This document shows positions 54,201 to 62,689 of a stretch of 64,000 bases of DNA, piece after piece. The DNA lies in the NCBI RefSeq assembly GCF_901933205.1, contig NC_044572.1:31196001-31260000 (forward strand), given 5' to 3'. The DNA comes from Camarhynchus parvulus (taxonomy: Eukaryota > Chordata > Aves > Passeriformes > Thraupidae). The first letter of the stretch is position 1, and each line of letters opens with the position of its first letter. The position numbers were made by a program, and so were the translations under genes. Below the pieces are notes generated by a model. That model did no database searches. It worked only from the letters and a program-made list of their open reading frames with translations, and was not told the origin of the DNA.

Positions 54201-57200
54201 AAAGTGATATGATACTGCTGTCCAGCTATACAGTAGCTATGGGAGCAAGCTGACCTTCCTAGTACTGGATGACATCTTGGAGTGTGAGGAACTCCAGAAA
54301 CATCATAACCTAAAGATGCTAAAAAGCTTTATTCTGAAGGTATGTTTTATGCAGTGGGAAGCAAATGCATTGTTCCACCTGGAATGAATCATGCTTTGTC
54401 CTTTGCTTTTTAGAGTCTTCTCTTCTGTCATATTTGCAGCTATGAATGTTGGGCAGTCTTCTTCCATGGCACCAGACTACGGCAAAGCTCGAGTGTCAGC
54501 TCAAAGAATCTTTCAGCTTTTGGACAGAAAACCTCTAATTGACAGTTACAGTGAACAAGGTGAAAAATTGGTAAGGGTTGTGTTATTTTGCATGGGAGCT
54601 TGGCAGGATATTGGAGATCTGTTCCTTTGGGGTTTGGGGTGAATTTTTTTGGAAGGAGTGTTCTTTATTTCACAGGAAAAAATGTTGTAACAAACTAAAT
54701 TAGCAATTATTGTCAGGAATTGTATTCACAGGTTACACCCTAAGAAACTGGCACCTTTCATGACACCTTAAGAAATAGGCACCTCTATTTCTTAGGGTGT
54801 CACAAAAGGATTCTGAATTAGGCTGACCTACTTGTGACTTGAAAGGAGCCTACAAGAAAGATGAAGAGGGACTTGTTACAAGAGCATGTAGTGACGGGAC
54901 AAGGGGGAATGGCTTCAAACTGAAAGACAGTAGACTCAGATGAGATACTAGAAAATCATTCTTTCCTGTGAGGACGGGATGAGTTGCACAGAGAAGCTGC
55001 AGATATCCCATCCCTGGAGGTGTTCAAGGCCAGGTTGGATGGATCTCTGAGCAATCTGGTCCAATGAAAGCTGTCGTTGCCCATGGCAGGGGGGGTTGGA
55101 ACTAGATGTTCTTTAAGGCCCCATCCAATCCAAACCATTCTATGGTTCTGTCAAAAGGCAGACACTATATAGTGGCACTGACTTATTTAGGGACCATATT
55201 ATTTCTGGGTTTTAGACAAAAGTGTATGGCCTTTAAGGTAGTTTTTCTCTAAATGATTAAAAAAATACTTTTCATTCTACTGACTCACAGTATAAATGGC
55301 TTCAGGAAAACACTGATAATGTTACTTCCAATAAAAAGTTTTGTTGTCTTTGTAAGAGTTTATAGGAGAAATAAAATACTAATGCATTTTCCTAACTATT
55401 ATGTAAATAAGATAGATTAGTTCCTTTACAGACAGGCACTTTGCCAAAAGCCATCCTATTCCATCTGTGGAAACTTTTACAATTAAAAATGTGCTCTTGT
55501 GAAGTCAAAATAAGCTTAATGAATAATTTAGTTTGCTCTAAAGTTGGGGGAGGAAAGACAACAATCAAAAACCAATAAAAAGTGAAAATCAGAAAATACT
55601 CAAAAATTCCCCGGTGAGCCTTGCCTCTAAACCAAAATTGTCATTGGGGGGCCTGACCTCAGCACTTGTCAAATTTCTGCATGTAATGCTTTCAAATTAC
55701 ATGTTCTAGAAGGATTACAATGGCATATCCAGGTTCATCTAAATTTAAAATTAACCTCTCATGCAGTTTTAGAAGGTAGCTCCTACTCAGGAAGACATAA
55801 TCCAGTTTTCTATAACTTCAAGCTCATATACAGGATTTTCAGCCTTTAAAGTTCTGAGCATGCTTGCATATTTTCTTGAACCAGGCTTCTCTGACACAGA
55901 CATTGAAAGACTTGGCAGAAGGTCTCCAGTAAAATAAAACTGAAGTGAAAACATTTTTATTGTAGACTGGACTTAACTGCCAGTGATGACTATGACTTAG
56001 CAAAGAAAATGTTTGAGTCCATCAAATTAGGTTAATACCTGCTGTGAGAACATCATGTTAGTAGTATTGCTGGCATGTACAGGGGGCTGGCTCATACCCC
56101 AAAGAACAGGACAGCTTTGGCGTGTTCCCCCTTTCTTCTACTTGTTCTTAAATATCAACCTGCCTAGGATGTCTAATTAACTATCACTGCTTTTTTAAAC
56201 ACAGCTTGTCCTTTGTGCTCGTGAATAACCTACTGAAGAATTTAGCTGTGCTATCTTAATCTCTAATTTTGACCATGTGTTACATTTGTTCAAATTGTGC
56301 TACCTGCAGGGCAAGATCAGGAAAGCAAATGATACAGTTTATGTCACAAGAAGTATCTCAAATAAATCTATTAGAAATGAAAAATCTGGATATTTTCTAA
56401 TCTTCTTAAGAAGGTGGTTGAGCACTGGAACAGGCTCCCCAGGGAAGCTGTCACAGCACCAAGCCTGACAGAATTCAAGAAGTGTTTGGACAATGCTCTC
56501 TGGCACATGGTGTGATTCTTGGGAATGGTGCTGTGCAGGGCCAGGAGATGGACTCTGATCCTGGGGAGTCCCTTCCACCTCAGTTTATTCTGTGCTTCTG
56601 TGATACTCTTTTCAAAGATTAAGTGAAAAAATAGACACAAGAGATGCAGAAAACTTCTCCAGAAGAATGCTGTGACTTGAAGATCATCCTATAACTAGTG
56701 ATACTATGCTCAGTCCAATATGTCATTTAAAAGAATTTCAAAAGCACTTTTGAAAACACCTTCCCAAACTTTTTTGGATCTCTCACTTTAATAACCAAGT
56801 CTTAACAAGTGTTGTTATAGTTAAGGCTAATAATGTTAATATGAGCATGTGAACTCTCTACTCCTTTTCAGAGCCATTTTGAAGGCAACATTGAATTCAG
56901 AAACATCCATTTTGTATATCCAACAAGGCCAGAAGTTCAGGTTTTGCAAGGACTTAATGTGAAAGTTAAAAAAGGACAGACTCTGGCATTAGTAGGAAGC
57001 AGCGGCTGTGGCAAAAGTACCTCCATTCAGCTCTTGGAGAGATTTTATGACCCTGTGGAAGGACAAGTGGTAAGAATAGATTTGTGTGGCTATTAATAGT
57101 AATTAGATCTACAGAGCTCTTTATGTGCCAAGGTTTCCGAGGCTTTTGACAAGCCTGTCAGTCCCTCTGTTGAGATGCCTTTTTTTAGAGGTGTGAGTTA

Positions 57201-60002
57201 GAGGCTGTGCCTCCAGTGGATCTGTAGATGATCCCCAAACCGCTGTCATTGCCTGGCCTGGGCATTTGCCCACATGTACCAGCAGTGGCATCCATGCTGG
57301 CACAGGGTGCATCCTCAGGTCACAGATCTTGCCTGGGAAAGGAATGACCAGGTCTGACTGCATTTCTTCCCCAAGGCTCCTCACACCCTGGTCAGACAGG
57401 GGCATAACACTAATGTATCTTGCTTGTCAGTGTGTAAGTTTTCTTGCTGATATGAACTAACACATTAGGGACAGATATATGCTTCAGATAACACAAATGT
57501 AATAGATGTCATTGTTTCATCATCATGAGGTCCCAATGGGCTTTTTGATACAACCCTTGTTAATGGGTATAAAAAAGTGGAAAGAAACCTCCTTTGGAGG
57601 TTGCAAGATCGAAAGGCCTACAGCTGAGGATATTTATTGTTGTGCTCAGCTCCTTAAGGGGCAAGAGGCAGCATTTCCCATGAGCTTCCTGGTGCTCCTT
57701 GTGGTCAGTAGGGCTGGAAGAACCACAAGAACCACCTGTTATCTGCAGGTTGTTTCTGCTTGCTAGCAAATGGAAGCAAAACACAAAATTAAAAACTAAT
57801 GCAGGAAACTATTTTGTCTATTCCGCTGGTTCATTTTCATTTAGCATGCAAAATTTTACCTGATTACATCTGGTAAAATAACACATAATGGGCTTTGTCT
57901 TAGAATTTACACTTCCTGTTTACAGCAGATATGTGTGGATGAGCTCAGTAGCCAGCTTGGCATAATGTTTCTGTTGCTTTTTCTAGCTAGCAGATGGATT
58001 TGATACCAAATCTCTACATTTACAATGGCTGAGGTCCAGGCTGGGCCTGGTGTCACAGGAGCCCATTTTGTTTGACTGCAGCATTGCTGAAAATATCCAA
58101 TATGGAGACAACAGTAGGGTGGTTAGTCAGGAGGAAATTGAAGAAGCAGCTAAAGCAGCAAATATTCATGCCTTCATTGAAAAACTGCCAGAGGTAAGAG
58201 ACAGTGATCTTCTCTTCACAGTGAGATCATATACTTGAAATAATATAGAGATATCAAGGCAGTGCTCACTTTTGTTTTCCCTAATATAATAACCTTTATG
58301 TTTTTAAATGTCAGTGTTTCAAGCTTAAAATCCTTTTTAGTTTGTTGAAAAAAAAGCCGATGTTTTCATAATTACAGTGGTATACAGCCCACAATATTTG
58401 AGGAAGTGAGGAGAGGGAAATGAGAGGATGTTCTATGTATAAGTAAGTGCTCATAATAATTTTTTTCCATATTTTTCCTTTGACAGCAGAAACTCTTCAA
58501 GTTACTCTGATAAAGACATCTTATTTTTCTAAAAAAATTTAGTAAAATAGTCTATTTCTAACTGAATGGATATGCATAGAGAGTCTTTCTTAATAAATAC
58601 AAAGGGGCAGTAAATCAAAAGTGAATAGCATGGCGTTTGACCTTCATGTTTGACAAGAATTTGGTTCTAACAAGGAAAAATGCTTTGATAGCTTGTTTTC
58701 ACTGTAGTTCTAGGTACCTGAAACTGAGGCAATAATGCTGAAAAATATTTCATTTTCATTACTACTAATAATGTTTGAGATTCTTAATTCACAGGCAATG
58801 CAACTTCAAATTCTTTGTGAATATGTCAGTAAGAATTAAATCGTTAGTTAATCTTATGAACATACGCTCTTTGGATGCCTCACTCTGGTACCATTCAAAA
58901 CCTATTCCAGCCTTTGAGGGAGTAAATTTTCAGACTGGCTATGAGTATGTGTGGCTGTATATATAACTGCTTGTACTAGAGATGTTTATAAAGCCTTAGC
59001 TTTCTTAAAACCACTTGCACTATTCTTTCTTTCAAGATGAAAATGCTTAACTTTTATAGCCGGGAATAAATTTTATTTCTCTAATCTTCCTTCTCTAAAA
59101 GTATTCCCTGGTGATCTTTTTTTTTTTTTTAATATCCAGAAATATAATACACGGGTGGGTGAGAAAGGGACACAACTTTCTGGAGGTCAAAAACAAAGAA
59201 TAGCAATTGCCCGTGCTTTGGTTCGTAATCCTGCTGTTCTGCTTCTGGATGAAGCTACCTCTGCTCTTGACACTGAAAGTGAAAAGGTGAGTGATTGTTA
59301 TGTGAAATGCTTATGCCTATGTACATGGCTAGTTGCTCTCTGTAGAATAAAATTAAAGCAAACATGCTACAAATGCTCAATTGTGAAACAAGTCAGGTGT
59401 ATCACAGTAGCTTTTTCACCTGAAAGGTTTGAATTGAACTCTAGTAGAAAGATGTTTATATTTACTGAATAAAAAGTAGAAAAAACCTGAAACTTTAAGT
59501 ATAAAACTCCACATTAATCTGATACATGTCAGTTTTCTTCCTATCAGATGTGTTTGATAGAAAATACTGAATTTGTCTTCTGACCCAAGCTGGGAGCCCA
59601 AGAACCCACTTCTCCATGTTTCACGTTTGTTTGATCAGGCTCACTGACCTCAGCGAGAAATCCTGTTGAGAAAAGGTCTCCCATGTGCACTGACCTATAT
59701 ATCTGTGGGGCATGTGATAAGAGAGTGAGGAAATCAAAGGTAGTTCCTAGGACAAGGGAAGGCTTTTCAGGTGCTAACAGTATTGCTGTGTTCTCTGTGG
59801 ACAGATTGTCCAGAAAGCGCTGGATAACGCCCGGCAAGGTCGGACCTGCATCGTCATTGCCCATCGCCTGTCCACCGTGCAGACAGCCGACATCATCGTG
59901 GTGATCAAGAACGGCAGGGTGGTCGAGCAGGGCACCCACAGCCAGCTGCTGGCCAAGGAAGGACACTACTATGCCCTTGTAAACGCACAAGTCTCTAATT
60001 AG
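27220..60002 (+). CDS. ABCB1: ABCB1-like multidrug exporter (P-glycoprotein family), 28 coding exons, 1316 aa
   Basis: Joined coding exons (listed separately) give 3951 nt including the TAG stop. The product is a full ABC exporter of the plasma membrane that couples ATP hydrolysis to efflux of hydrophobic compounds (family knowledge). Layout: cytosolic N-tail 1-70; TMD1 about 71-375 with three N-glycosylation sequons in loop 1 (N110, N115, N116); NBD1 with A-loop Y422, Walker A 448-456, Q-loop Q496, LSGGQ 552-556, Walker B 572-577 with catalytic E577, H608; linker 651-728; TMD2 about 746-1035; NBD2 with Y1083, Walker A 1109-1117, Q1157, LSGGQ 1215-1219, E1240, H1271. Both ATP sites look competent, unlike ABCB11. 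Pocket residues F364/Q368 and F1022/Q1029 correspond to human P-gp F343/Q347 and F983/Q990. Human ABCB1 is 1280 aa and ABCB11 1321 aa. Family assignment is secure; paralogue choice (ABCB1 versus ABCB1-like/ABCB5-locus) is uncertain. No frameshift or internal stop. Confidence 0.93.
28293..28380 (+). CDS. ABCB1: Exon 3, residues 17-46
   Basis: 88 nt between a TTTCACAG acceptor and a GTAGGT donor; phase joins exon 2 and exon 4 exactly. Encodes hydrophilic, Glu/Lys-rich cytosolic N-tail ending KPKKE. No motif. Its place is fixed by phase and by the conserved exon that follows. Confidence 0.85.
28515..28563 (+). CDS. ABCB1: Exon 4, residues 46-62
   Basis: 49 nt from a TTCTAG acceptor to a GTTAGT donor, ending in phase 0. 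Encodes the charged run ending MVGIFEL, the membrane-proximal elbow segment typical of MDR proteins (human ABCB1 has VSVFSMF at this place). Confidence 0.88.
29385..29529 (+). CDS. ABCB1: Exon 5, residues 63-111 (TM1, start of extracellular loop 1)
   Basis: 145 nt, acceptor ACATAG, donor GTAAAA. Encodes FRYADGLD then TM1 (about 71-97) with the family-conserved [12 protein letters not shown]. It ends in the first extracellular loop, where N110 starts an N-D-T glycosylation sequon completed by the next exon. Confidence 0.95.
29966..30032 (+). CDS. ABCB1: Exon 6, residues 111-133 (extracellular loop 1)
   Basis: 67 nt, acceptor TTCACAG, donor GTAAGG. Encodes the Ser/Asn-rich loop with overlapping sequons at N115 and N116 and an acidic EGDMTK end. 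Loop 1 is the N-glycosylated loop of P-glycoprotein. Sequence is variable, as in the family. Confidence 0.92.
30263..30454 (+). CDS. ABCB1: Exon 7, residues 133-197 (TM2, intracellular loop 1)
   Basis: 192 nt, acceptor ATCCCAG, donor GTGAGG. Encodes TM2 ([18 protein letters not shown]) and intracellular loop 1 with the conserved [21 protein letters not shown] and GALNTRLTD elements that couple the TMD to NBD1. Confidence 0.96.
31616..31787 (+). CDS. ABCB1: Exon 8, residues 197-254 (TM3-TM4)
   Basis: 172 nt, acceptor TTTAAAG, donor GTAAGT, ends in phase 0. Begins [13 protein letters not shown], then TM3, the GWKLTLVV turn and TM4. The pyrimidine tract before the acceptor is T-rich but interrupted by TATTGTTATTTA. 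Confidence 0.95.
32767..32891 (+). CDS. ABCB1: Exon 9, residues 255-296 (intracellular loop 2)
   Basis: 125 nt, acceptor TTTTCAG, donor GTAAGT. Encodes the loop-2 coupling region [12 protein letters not shown] and [14 protein letters not shown], diagnostic for MDR-type exporters. Confidence 0.96.
35062..35096. repeat. (AAAC)n microsatellite in intron 9
   Basis: About eight AAAC units, 130 bp upstream of exon 10. Confidence 0.95.
35229..35403 (+). CDS. ABCB1: Exon 10, residues 296-354 (TM5)
   Basis: 175 nt, acceptor CTTTCAG, donor GTAAGT, ends in phase 0. Encodes [17 protein letters not shown]5 with [12 protein letters not shown], and the short external loop before TM6. Confidence 0.96.
35705..35818 (+). 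CDS. ABCB1: Exon 11, residues 355-392 (TM6)
   Basis: 114 nt, acceptor CCCACAG, donor GTAAAC, phase 0 at both ends. TM6 reads [17 protein letters not shown]364 and Q368 align with P-gp drug-pocket residues F343 and Q347; ABCB11 has Leu and Asn there. Followed by the conserved [13 protein letters not shown]. Confidence 0.96.
36691..36801 (+). CDS. ABCB1: Exon 12, residues 393-429 (NBD1 A-loop)
   Basis: 111 nt, acceptor TTTCCAG, donor GTAAGT. Encodes the TMD1-NBD1 connection and the first beta strands ([19 protein letters not shown]). Y422 is the A-loop aromatic that stacks on adenine. Confidence 0.96.
39125..39164. repeat. (AT)8(ATTT)6 microsatellite at the exon 13 acceptor
   Basis: Compound repeat directly followed by CCAG of the splice acceptor; it replaces a conventional polypyrimidine tract. 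Confidence 0.95.
39169..39294 (+). CDS. ABCB1: Exon 13, residues 430-471 (NBD1 Walker A)
   Basis: 126 nt. Encodes [14 protein letters not shown] and Walker [10 protein letters not shown] (448-456), then [10 protein letters not shown]. Donor GTGAGT. The acceptor's pyrimidine tract is itself a microsatellite, (AT)8(ATTT)6 followed directly by CCAG. Confidence 0.96.
40532..40735 (+). CDS. ABCB1: Exon 14, residues 472-539 (NBD1 Q-loop, helical domain)
   Basis: 204 nt, acceptor CCTCTCAG, donor GTAAGT. Encodes the Q-loop [11 protein letters not shown] (Q496), the [13 protein letters not shown] segment and the start of the helical subdomain. Confidence 0.97.
41953..42123 (+). CDS. ABCB1: Exon 15, residues 540-596 (NBD1 signature, Walker B)
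   Basis: 171 nt, acceptor TTTATCAG, donor GTAGGA. Encodes [15 protein letters not shown] (signature 552-556), Walker B ILLLDE (572-577, catalytic E577) and the D-loop SALD (580-583). ABCB11 has Met in place of this Glu, so NBD1 here is P-gp-like and predicted to hydrolyse ATP. Confidence 0.97.
44497..44658 (+). CDS. ABCB1: Exon 16, residues 597-650 (NBD1 H-loop)
   Basis: 162 nt, acceptor TTCTGTAG, donor GTAAAG. Encodes [15 protein letters not shown] with switch H608, and the end of NBD1 ([18 protein letters not shown]). Confidence 0.96.
45121..45354 (+). CDS. ABCB1: Exon 17, residues 651-728 (inter-domain linker)
   Basis: 234 nt; the exon codes for the linker and nothing else. An acidic, Gly/Ser-rich half ([17 protein letters not shown]) is followed by a basic serine-rich half ([14 protein letters not shown], 701-714), comparable to the phosphorylated linker of P-gp. 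Two donors are possible six bases apart, after 45348 (GTGGAG) or 45354 (GTTGGT). I prefer the latter because it has G at +5; the alternative drops Val-Glu in frame. Confidence 0.9.
47294..47440 (+). CDS. ABCB1: Exon 18, residues 729-777 (elbow helix 2, TM7)
   Basis: 147 nt, acceptor CTCCTGTAG, donor GTAAGT. Encodes the second elbow ([12 protein letters not shown]) and TM7 with [16 protein letters not shown]. The VHP segment resembles ABCB5 more than ABCB1 (LQP). Confidence 0.95.
47458..47512 (+). other. G/T-rich tract with quadruplex-forming potential (intron 18)
   Basis: G runs at 47458-47460, 47465-47469, 47490-47494, 47500-47502 and 47504-47509, separated mainly by T, start 18 nt after the exon 18 donor on the transcribed-sense strand. 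Confidence 0.6.
47948..48052 (+). CDS. ABCB1: Exon 19, residues 778-812 (extracellular loop 4, TM8)
   Basis: 105 nt, acceptor TTTCATAG, donor GTAAGT. Charged loop ([13 protein letters not shown]) followed by most of TM8 ([20 protein letters not shown]). No glycosylation sequon. Confidence 0.94.
48888..48965 (+). CDS. ABCB1: Exon 20, residues 813-838 (intracellular loop 3)
   Basis: 78 nt, acceptor CCCCCAG, donor GTATGA. Encodes [16 protein letters not shown] followed by the coupling-helix start. KSGE matches ABCB11 (KSGE), whereas ABCB1 has KAGE. Confidence 0.95.
49139..49181 (+). mobile_element. Short CR1 3' terminus in intron 20
   Basis: GGGTCCCTTCCAACTCAGG followed by ATTCTATGATTCTGTA, the characteristic CR1 tail with its ATTCTATG-type repeats. 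Only about 40 bp remain. Confidence 0.85.
49470..49553 (+). CDS. ABCB1: Exon 21, residues 839-866
   Basis: 84 nt, acceptor TCTTGCAG, donor GTATGT. Encodes [28 protein letters not shown], the loop-3 coupling region that contacts NBD1. Confidence 0.95.
51489..51692 (+). CDS. ABCB1: Exon 22, residues 867-934 (TM9-TM10)
   Basis: 204 nt, acceptor TTTCTTAG, donor GTAAGT. TM9, the conserved [12 protein letters not shown] turn and TM10, then the [12 protein letters not shown] helix. The membrane part diverges from mammalian ABCB1. Confidence 0.95.
52391..52491 (+). CDS. ABCB1: Exon 23, residues 935-968 (intracellular loop 4)
   Basis: 101 nt, acceptor TTGTTTAG, donor GTGGGG (no G at +5 consensus beyond the run). 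Encodes [20 protein letters not shown], the loop-4 coupling element. Confidence 0.94.
53783..53923 (+). CDS. ABCB1: Exon 24, residues 968-1015 (TM11)
   Basis: 141 nt, acceptor TTTATCAG, donor GTGAGT. Encodes [18 protein letters not shown]11 and FRFGAWLI before the last external loop. Confidence 0.95.
54414..54570 (+). CDS. ABCB1: Exon 25, residues 1015-1067 (TM12)
   Basis: 157 nt, acceptor TTTTTAG, donor GTAAGG. TM12 [14 protein letters not shown] keeps F1022 and Q1029, matching P-gp F983 and Q990. The following [21 protein letters not shown] mixes ABCB11-like (FQLLDR) and ABCB1/4-like (PLIDSYS) wording. Confidence 0.95.
54761..54802. repeat. Inverted repeat, 18-bp arms, next to a CR1
   Basis: Arms 54761-54778 and 54785-54802 pair with one non-Watson-Crick position around a 6-nt loop. 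The left arm is also part of a direct repeat with about 54735-54756 (ACACCYTAAGAAAYWGGCACC). Confidence 0.85.
54836..55151 (+). mobile_element. CR1 LINE 3' end in intron 25
   Basis: GGCTTCAAACTGAAAGACAG, CCATCCCTGGAGGTGTTCAA, GGCCAGGTTGGATGG and CCAAACCATTCTATGGTTCTG appear in CR1 order. Same strand as the gene. Confidence 0.93.
56410..56603 (+). mobile_element. CR1 LINE 3' end in intron 25 (second)
   Basis: GAGCACTGGAACAGGCTCCC, AGGGAAGCTGTCACAGC and GAGTCCCTTCCACCTCAG, ending in TTCTGTGCTTCTGTGA. Same strand as the gene, shorter than the neighbouring copy. Confidence 0.9.
56872..57069 (+). CDS. ABCB1: Exon 26, residues 1068-1133 (NBD2 A-loop, Walker A)
   Basis: 198 nt, acceptor CTTTTCAG, donor GTAAGA. 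A-loop Y1083; Walker [10 protein letters not shown] (1109-1117) followed by [11 protein letters not shown], the form seen in ABCB11 (ABCB1 has [11 protein letters not shown]). Confidence 0.97.
57987..58193 (+). CDS. ABCB1: Exon 27, residues 1134-1202 (NBD2 Q-loop)
   Basis: 207 nt, acceptor TTTCTAG, donor GTAAGA. Q-loop [19 protein letters not shown] (Q1157), then [13 protein letters not shown], wording shared with ABCB1/ABCB4. Further AGs at 57989-57990 and 57992-57993 would break the frame, so 57987 is chosen. Confidence 0.96.
59140..59286 (+). CDS. ABCB1: Exon 28, residues 1203-1251 (NBD2 signature, Walker B)
   Basis: 147 nt; a T run and ATATCCAG precede the acceptor; donor GTGAGT. Encodes [15 protein letters not shown] (1215-1219), VLLLDE (E1240) and the D-loop. 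GC at third positions is only about 22% (11 of 49 codons). Confidence 0.97.
59805..60002 (+). CDS. ABCB1: Exon 29 coding part, residues 1252-1316 and stop
   Basis: 198 nt including TAG; acceptor GGACAG. Encodes [15 protein letters not shown] with switch H1271 and the C-terminus VNAQVSN. Third-position GC is about 74% (48 of 65 codons) and about 92% over the central 39 codons, far above the preceding exon. Exon and intron composition change sharply at the boundaries. Confidence 0.97.
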   Translation: MVQKALDNARQGRTCIVIAHRLSTVQTADIIVVIKNGRVVEQGTHSQLLAKEGHYYALVNAQVSN

Positions 60003-60870
60003 TACTACTTGCTGAATTGTTGGGGTTTTTTATTTTGTTTTGGATTTTTTATGGGAAGACGTTAAAATCTCTACAGAGGATTACTGTGGCTGTACTTGTG
60101 CTGACTGAGCAGGACCTGTGTTGCAGCCTGGTTGCTGTATCCAGTGTAGCCCTTGGCCCACATATCCATGGGGATGAGCAGTACGTTCCCGGTGCTGGGT
60201 CACAGAAGGGGCACAGAGGAGTCCTAGGGACTGAATGTGTTGAGCAGTTTGGTGTGTGACATGCTCTGCAGGGTGTCACACCTGGTGTAGTCTCAGCCAC
60301 AGCTCAGGTGGGTACCCTGCTCTCCCTGTCCCCCCAAACCCTGGCCCATAGCAGCTGCCATAGGCCACGGTGATAACAGAGTATGGGAGCAGTTAAGCAT
60401 CATGGATAAACAAAAAGCTGATGTTTGTGATTGCTCTTTGGGTTGCTTCATCAGCCAGATGAAGTCATAAAGTCTTCTTTAGTTAAAGATGATTATCACT
60501 GAAAACTGAGATTCCAAAAAAAATTACATTAAAGAGAAAGATATTGATGCATGGGTTTGGTTTTTCCCCTACTTTATGCCACATTTCTCATATTACTGTG
60601 CTTCACACACTTCTTGGTTGTTCAATACTCTAATTCAGACAATAATTACGATAGTTACAACCTTTCCATATCAAAATAAACTTCATAAAAGATACCATTG
60701 TTTTGTTTAGTATTTTTCAAATGCTGACCTAACAGAATTTAGTCATTCTTTGTATCCATCAAGATAATTTCAAAAGTTTTGTGGGGAGCTAGGATGGCAT
60801 CTATTGGAGTGGAATCCTGTCAGCCATGTAAACAGCTTTTCTTTAAAATAAAGAAAAAAGGAAAAGTTGT
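60003..60870 (+). other. ABCB1: Probable 3' UTR with poly(A) signals
   Basis: Follows the stop with no further splice evidence. Candidate signals are ATTAAA at 60528-60533 and AATAAA at 60675-60680 and 60847-60852; the last is followed by a T/GT-rich stretch. Which site is used cannot be told from sequence, so the end is approximate. Confidence 0.5.
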
Positions 60871-62689
60871 TTTCAATATAAGTTCCTTTCTTTTTAATAG
60901 GCATAATACTTAGGGTGATGGTTTAGTAGCGGACCTGATAGTGTTAGGTTAACATTTGGACTTGATAATTTAAAGGGTCTTTGCCATTCTAAATGAGTTT
61001 ATTATCCTATGAATAATTTCAAAAAAAAATTTAAGTGTTGGCAAAGCTTGTTTATACATGTGCTCTAATAATTTTTTAGTCCTCTGATATATTCCTCAGG
61101 CTGCTGCAAGACATCCTCCTTTAACTGTTGAAGAATATGTACTATGTAGTCAGAGTGACTCAGCAGCTGGGGTTTTTTGGCTGGTTAAACCCAATTGCAG
61201 CATTTCAATTTTCCAAGGTTTTGCACATGGCTTTGGGTTAGGATTTATAGCCTGGAGCAACCTGCACTACTTTATAATTTCCAGATTGCAGCAGACAAAC
61301 TTACAGTAATTACCATCTCCTTTGGTCATTTCAATTATTTTCCGGTATCAGGACCTGCAAGGGGAATAAAACACACACACAAAAAAATCTGATCTCAGAT
61401 TTGCCAAAATAAATTCAGTTGTTCTCCCTAAGAGTTTTTCTCAGAGACTGTTTCAAGAGGAATTTTTACTCATTCAGGCATCCCTCTTGTGTGATCTCTT
61501 AATTTTCTTGTGATAGGCACATACTATGGAACTGCTGCCCTTATTACATTTCCAGTTACCTAATGTGGGCTCCAATTAATTCCCTTTTCCCTGTTTTTTT
61601 TTCCTACACTGCAGTTAACTAGATTTTGATTCTCAGTTTTGAAAATAAAAACGGGAAGTAACCATTACTTTTCTTAGCAGTGGGTAATTTTTGTTCAATT
61701 CCCTTTTCCATTACCAGTCTCCATTTTTTTGGAGCTTTCCAGTAGTGGAGGTTGGAAACAGCTCCCCACTCTGAGGCTCTTACCAGGCCTCAACCTCTGT
61801 AACAGCCAGCCTGATCCTCAGGGATCTGAGGATGCTGCATCGATGGCCAAAGGGCTGAGGAGGTGTAAACTGCTTTGATAGCTCTTTTGTTCTGCCTCGG
61901 GGACACCATGAGCAGAGAGCACCCTTGATGCCATGAAAGGAACCCTCTCCCTGGTGCAGGACCAGCGCACACACCCAGGCCCTGGACACTGCTGTGCCTG
62001 CCCACTGGCACACAGATTGAGCTGGGTGACTTTACTGACAACATGAGATCTAAAGAGATAAATATGTTCAGCTGTAGGCACTAATAGCAAACTCTATGCT
62101 CTGATAGTTGATTTCAGACCATCCAAATCACCTTTAAGGTTTGGTATGCCCATAGAGCTTGCAAACTCATTAAAAGCAGACCTAAATTAAGAGAGAAATG
62201 TACGTCAAAAGCACCTATTTCAGCACCAGGGCCTATATATGATATAGATATCAAAAGAATCAACCCTGACAGAGGATTTGTTGGTGCCACTAAGTAGACA
62301 CAATTTTTCCTTCAAAAACCCGTCTGAATGCTTTCTCTAAAGTCTTCATTATCTTTTCTGGGAAGTTGTATCTTAATTATTCCATAGAAGACAGATCAGT
62401 GCTGGCATTAAGCAAGTTTCTGAGCTAAGTGCTTCTCTTCTTCATGAATGAAGCCTTTGGTGTTCCTTGACAAGCACAGGCCAATATGTTCCATTCACCC
62501 CTATCCTTGTGGCAGTCATTTTAGGGATAAAATCCCCAGTGACACCAGCAGTGACTCACCATATTATGGGCACATTTGGAGAACACCAACACTTGTGCAA
62601 GGTTAGGGGAGACTTTGAATTCTGAGACCTGGAATGTAAAGCAGCACAGAGCAAACATTTCAGAAAAAAAAAAAAAGTCATTATGAACA
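60871..62689. other. Intergenic, no gene recognised
   Basis: AT-rich unique sequence with a GC-richer patch at 61780-62050. Overlapping short open frames there show no family signature. Confidence 0.5.

Larger units (their letters stand above)
47441..54413 (+). other. Introns 18-24 (non-coding content)
   Basis: Intron 18 opens with a G/T-rich tract. Intron 20 holds a short CR1 3' end (49139-49181). Intron 21 (1.9 kb) is mostly unique. Introns 22-24 hold nothing I can name. Confidence 0.6.
54571..59804 (+). other. Introns 25-28 (non-coding content)
   Basis: Intron 25 (2.3 kb) contains an 18-bp-arm inverted repeat and two CR1 3' fragments. Introns 26-28 appear to be unique sequence apart from the T run before exon 28. 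Confidence 0.6.

Noticed and set aside
57987..57994. Alternative acceptors 4 and 7 nt downstream at exon 27
   Set aside because: Both would shift the frame; only 57987 preserves the conserved NBD2 sequence.
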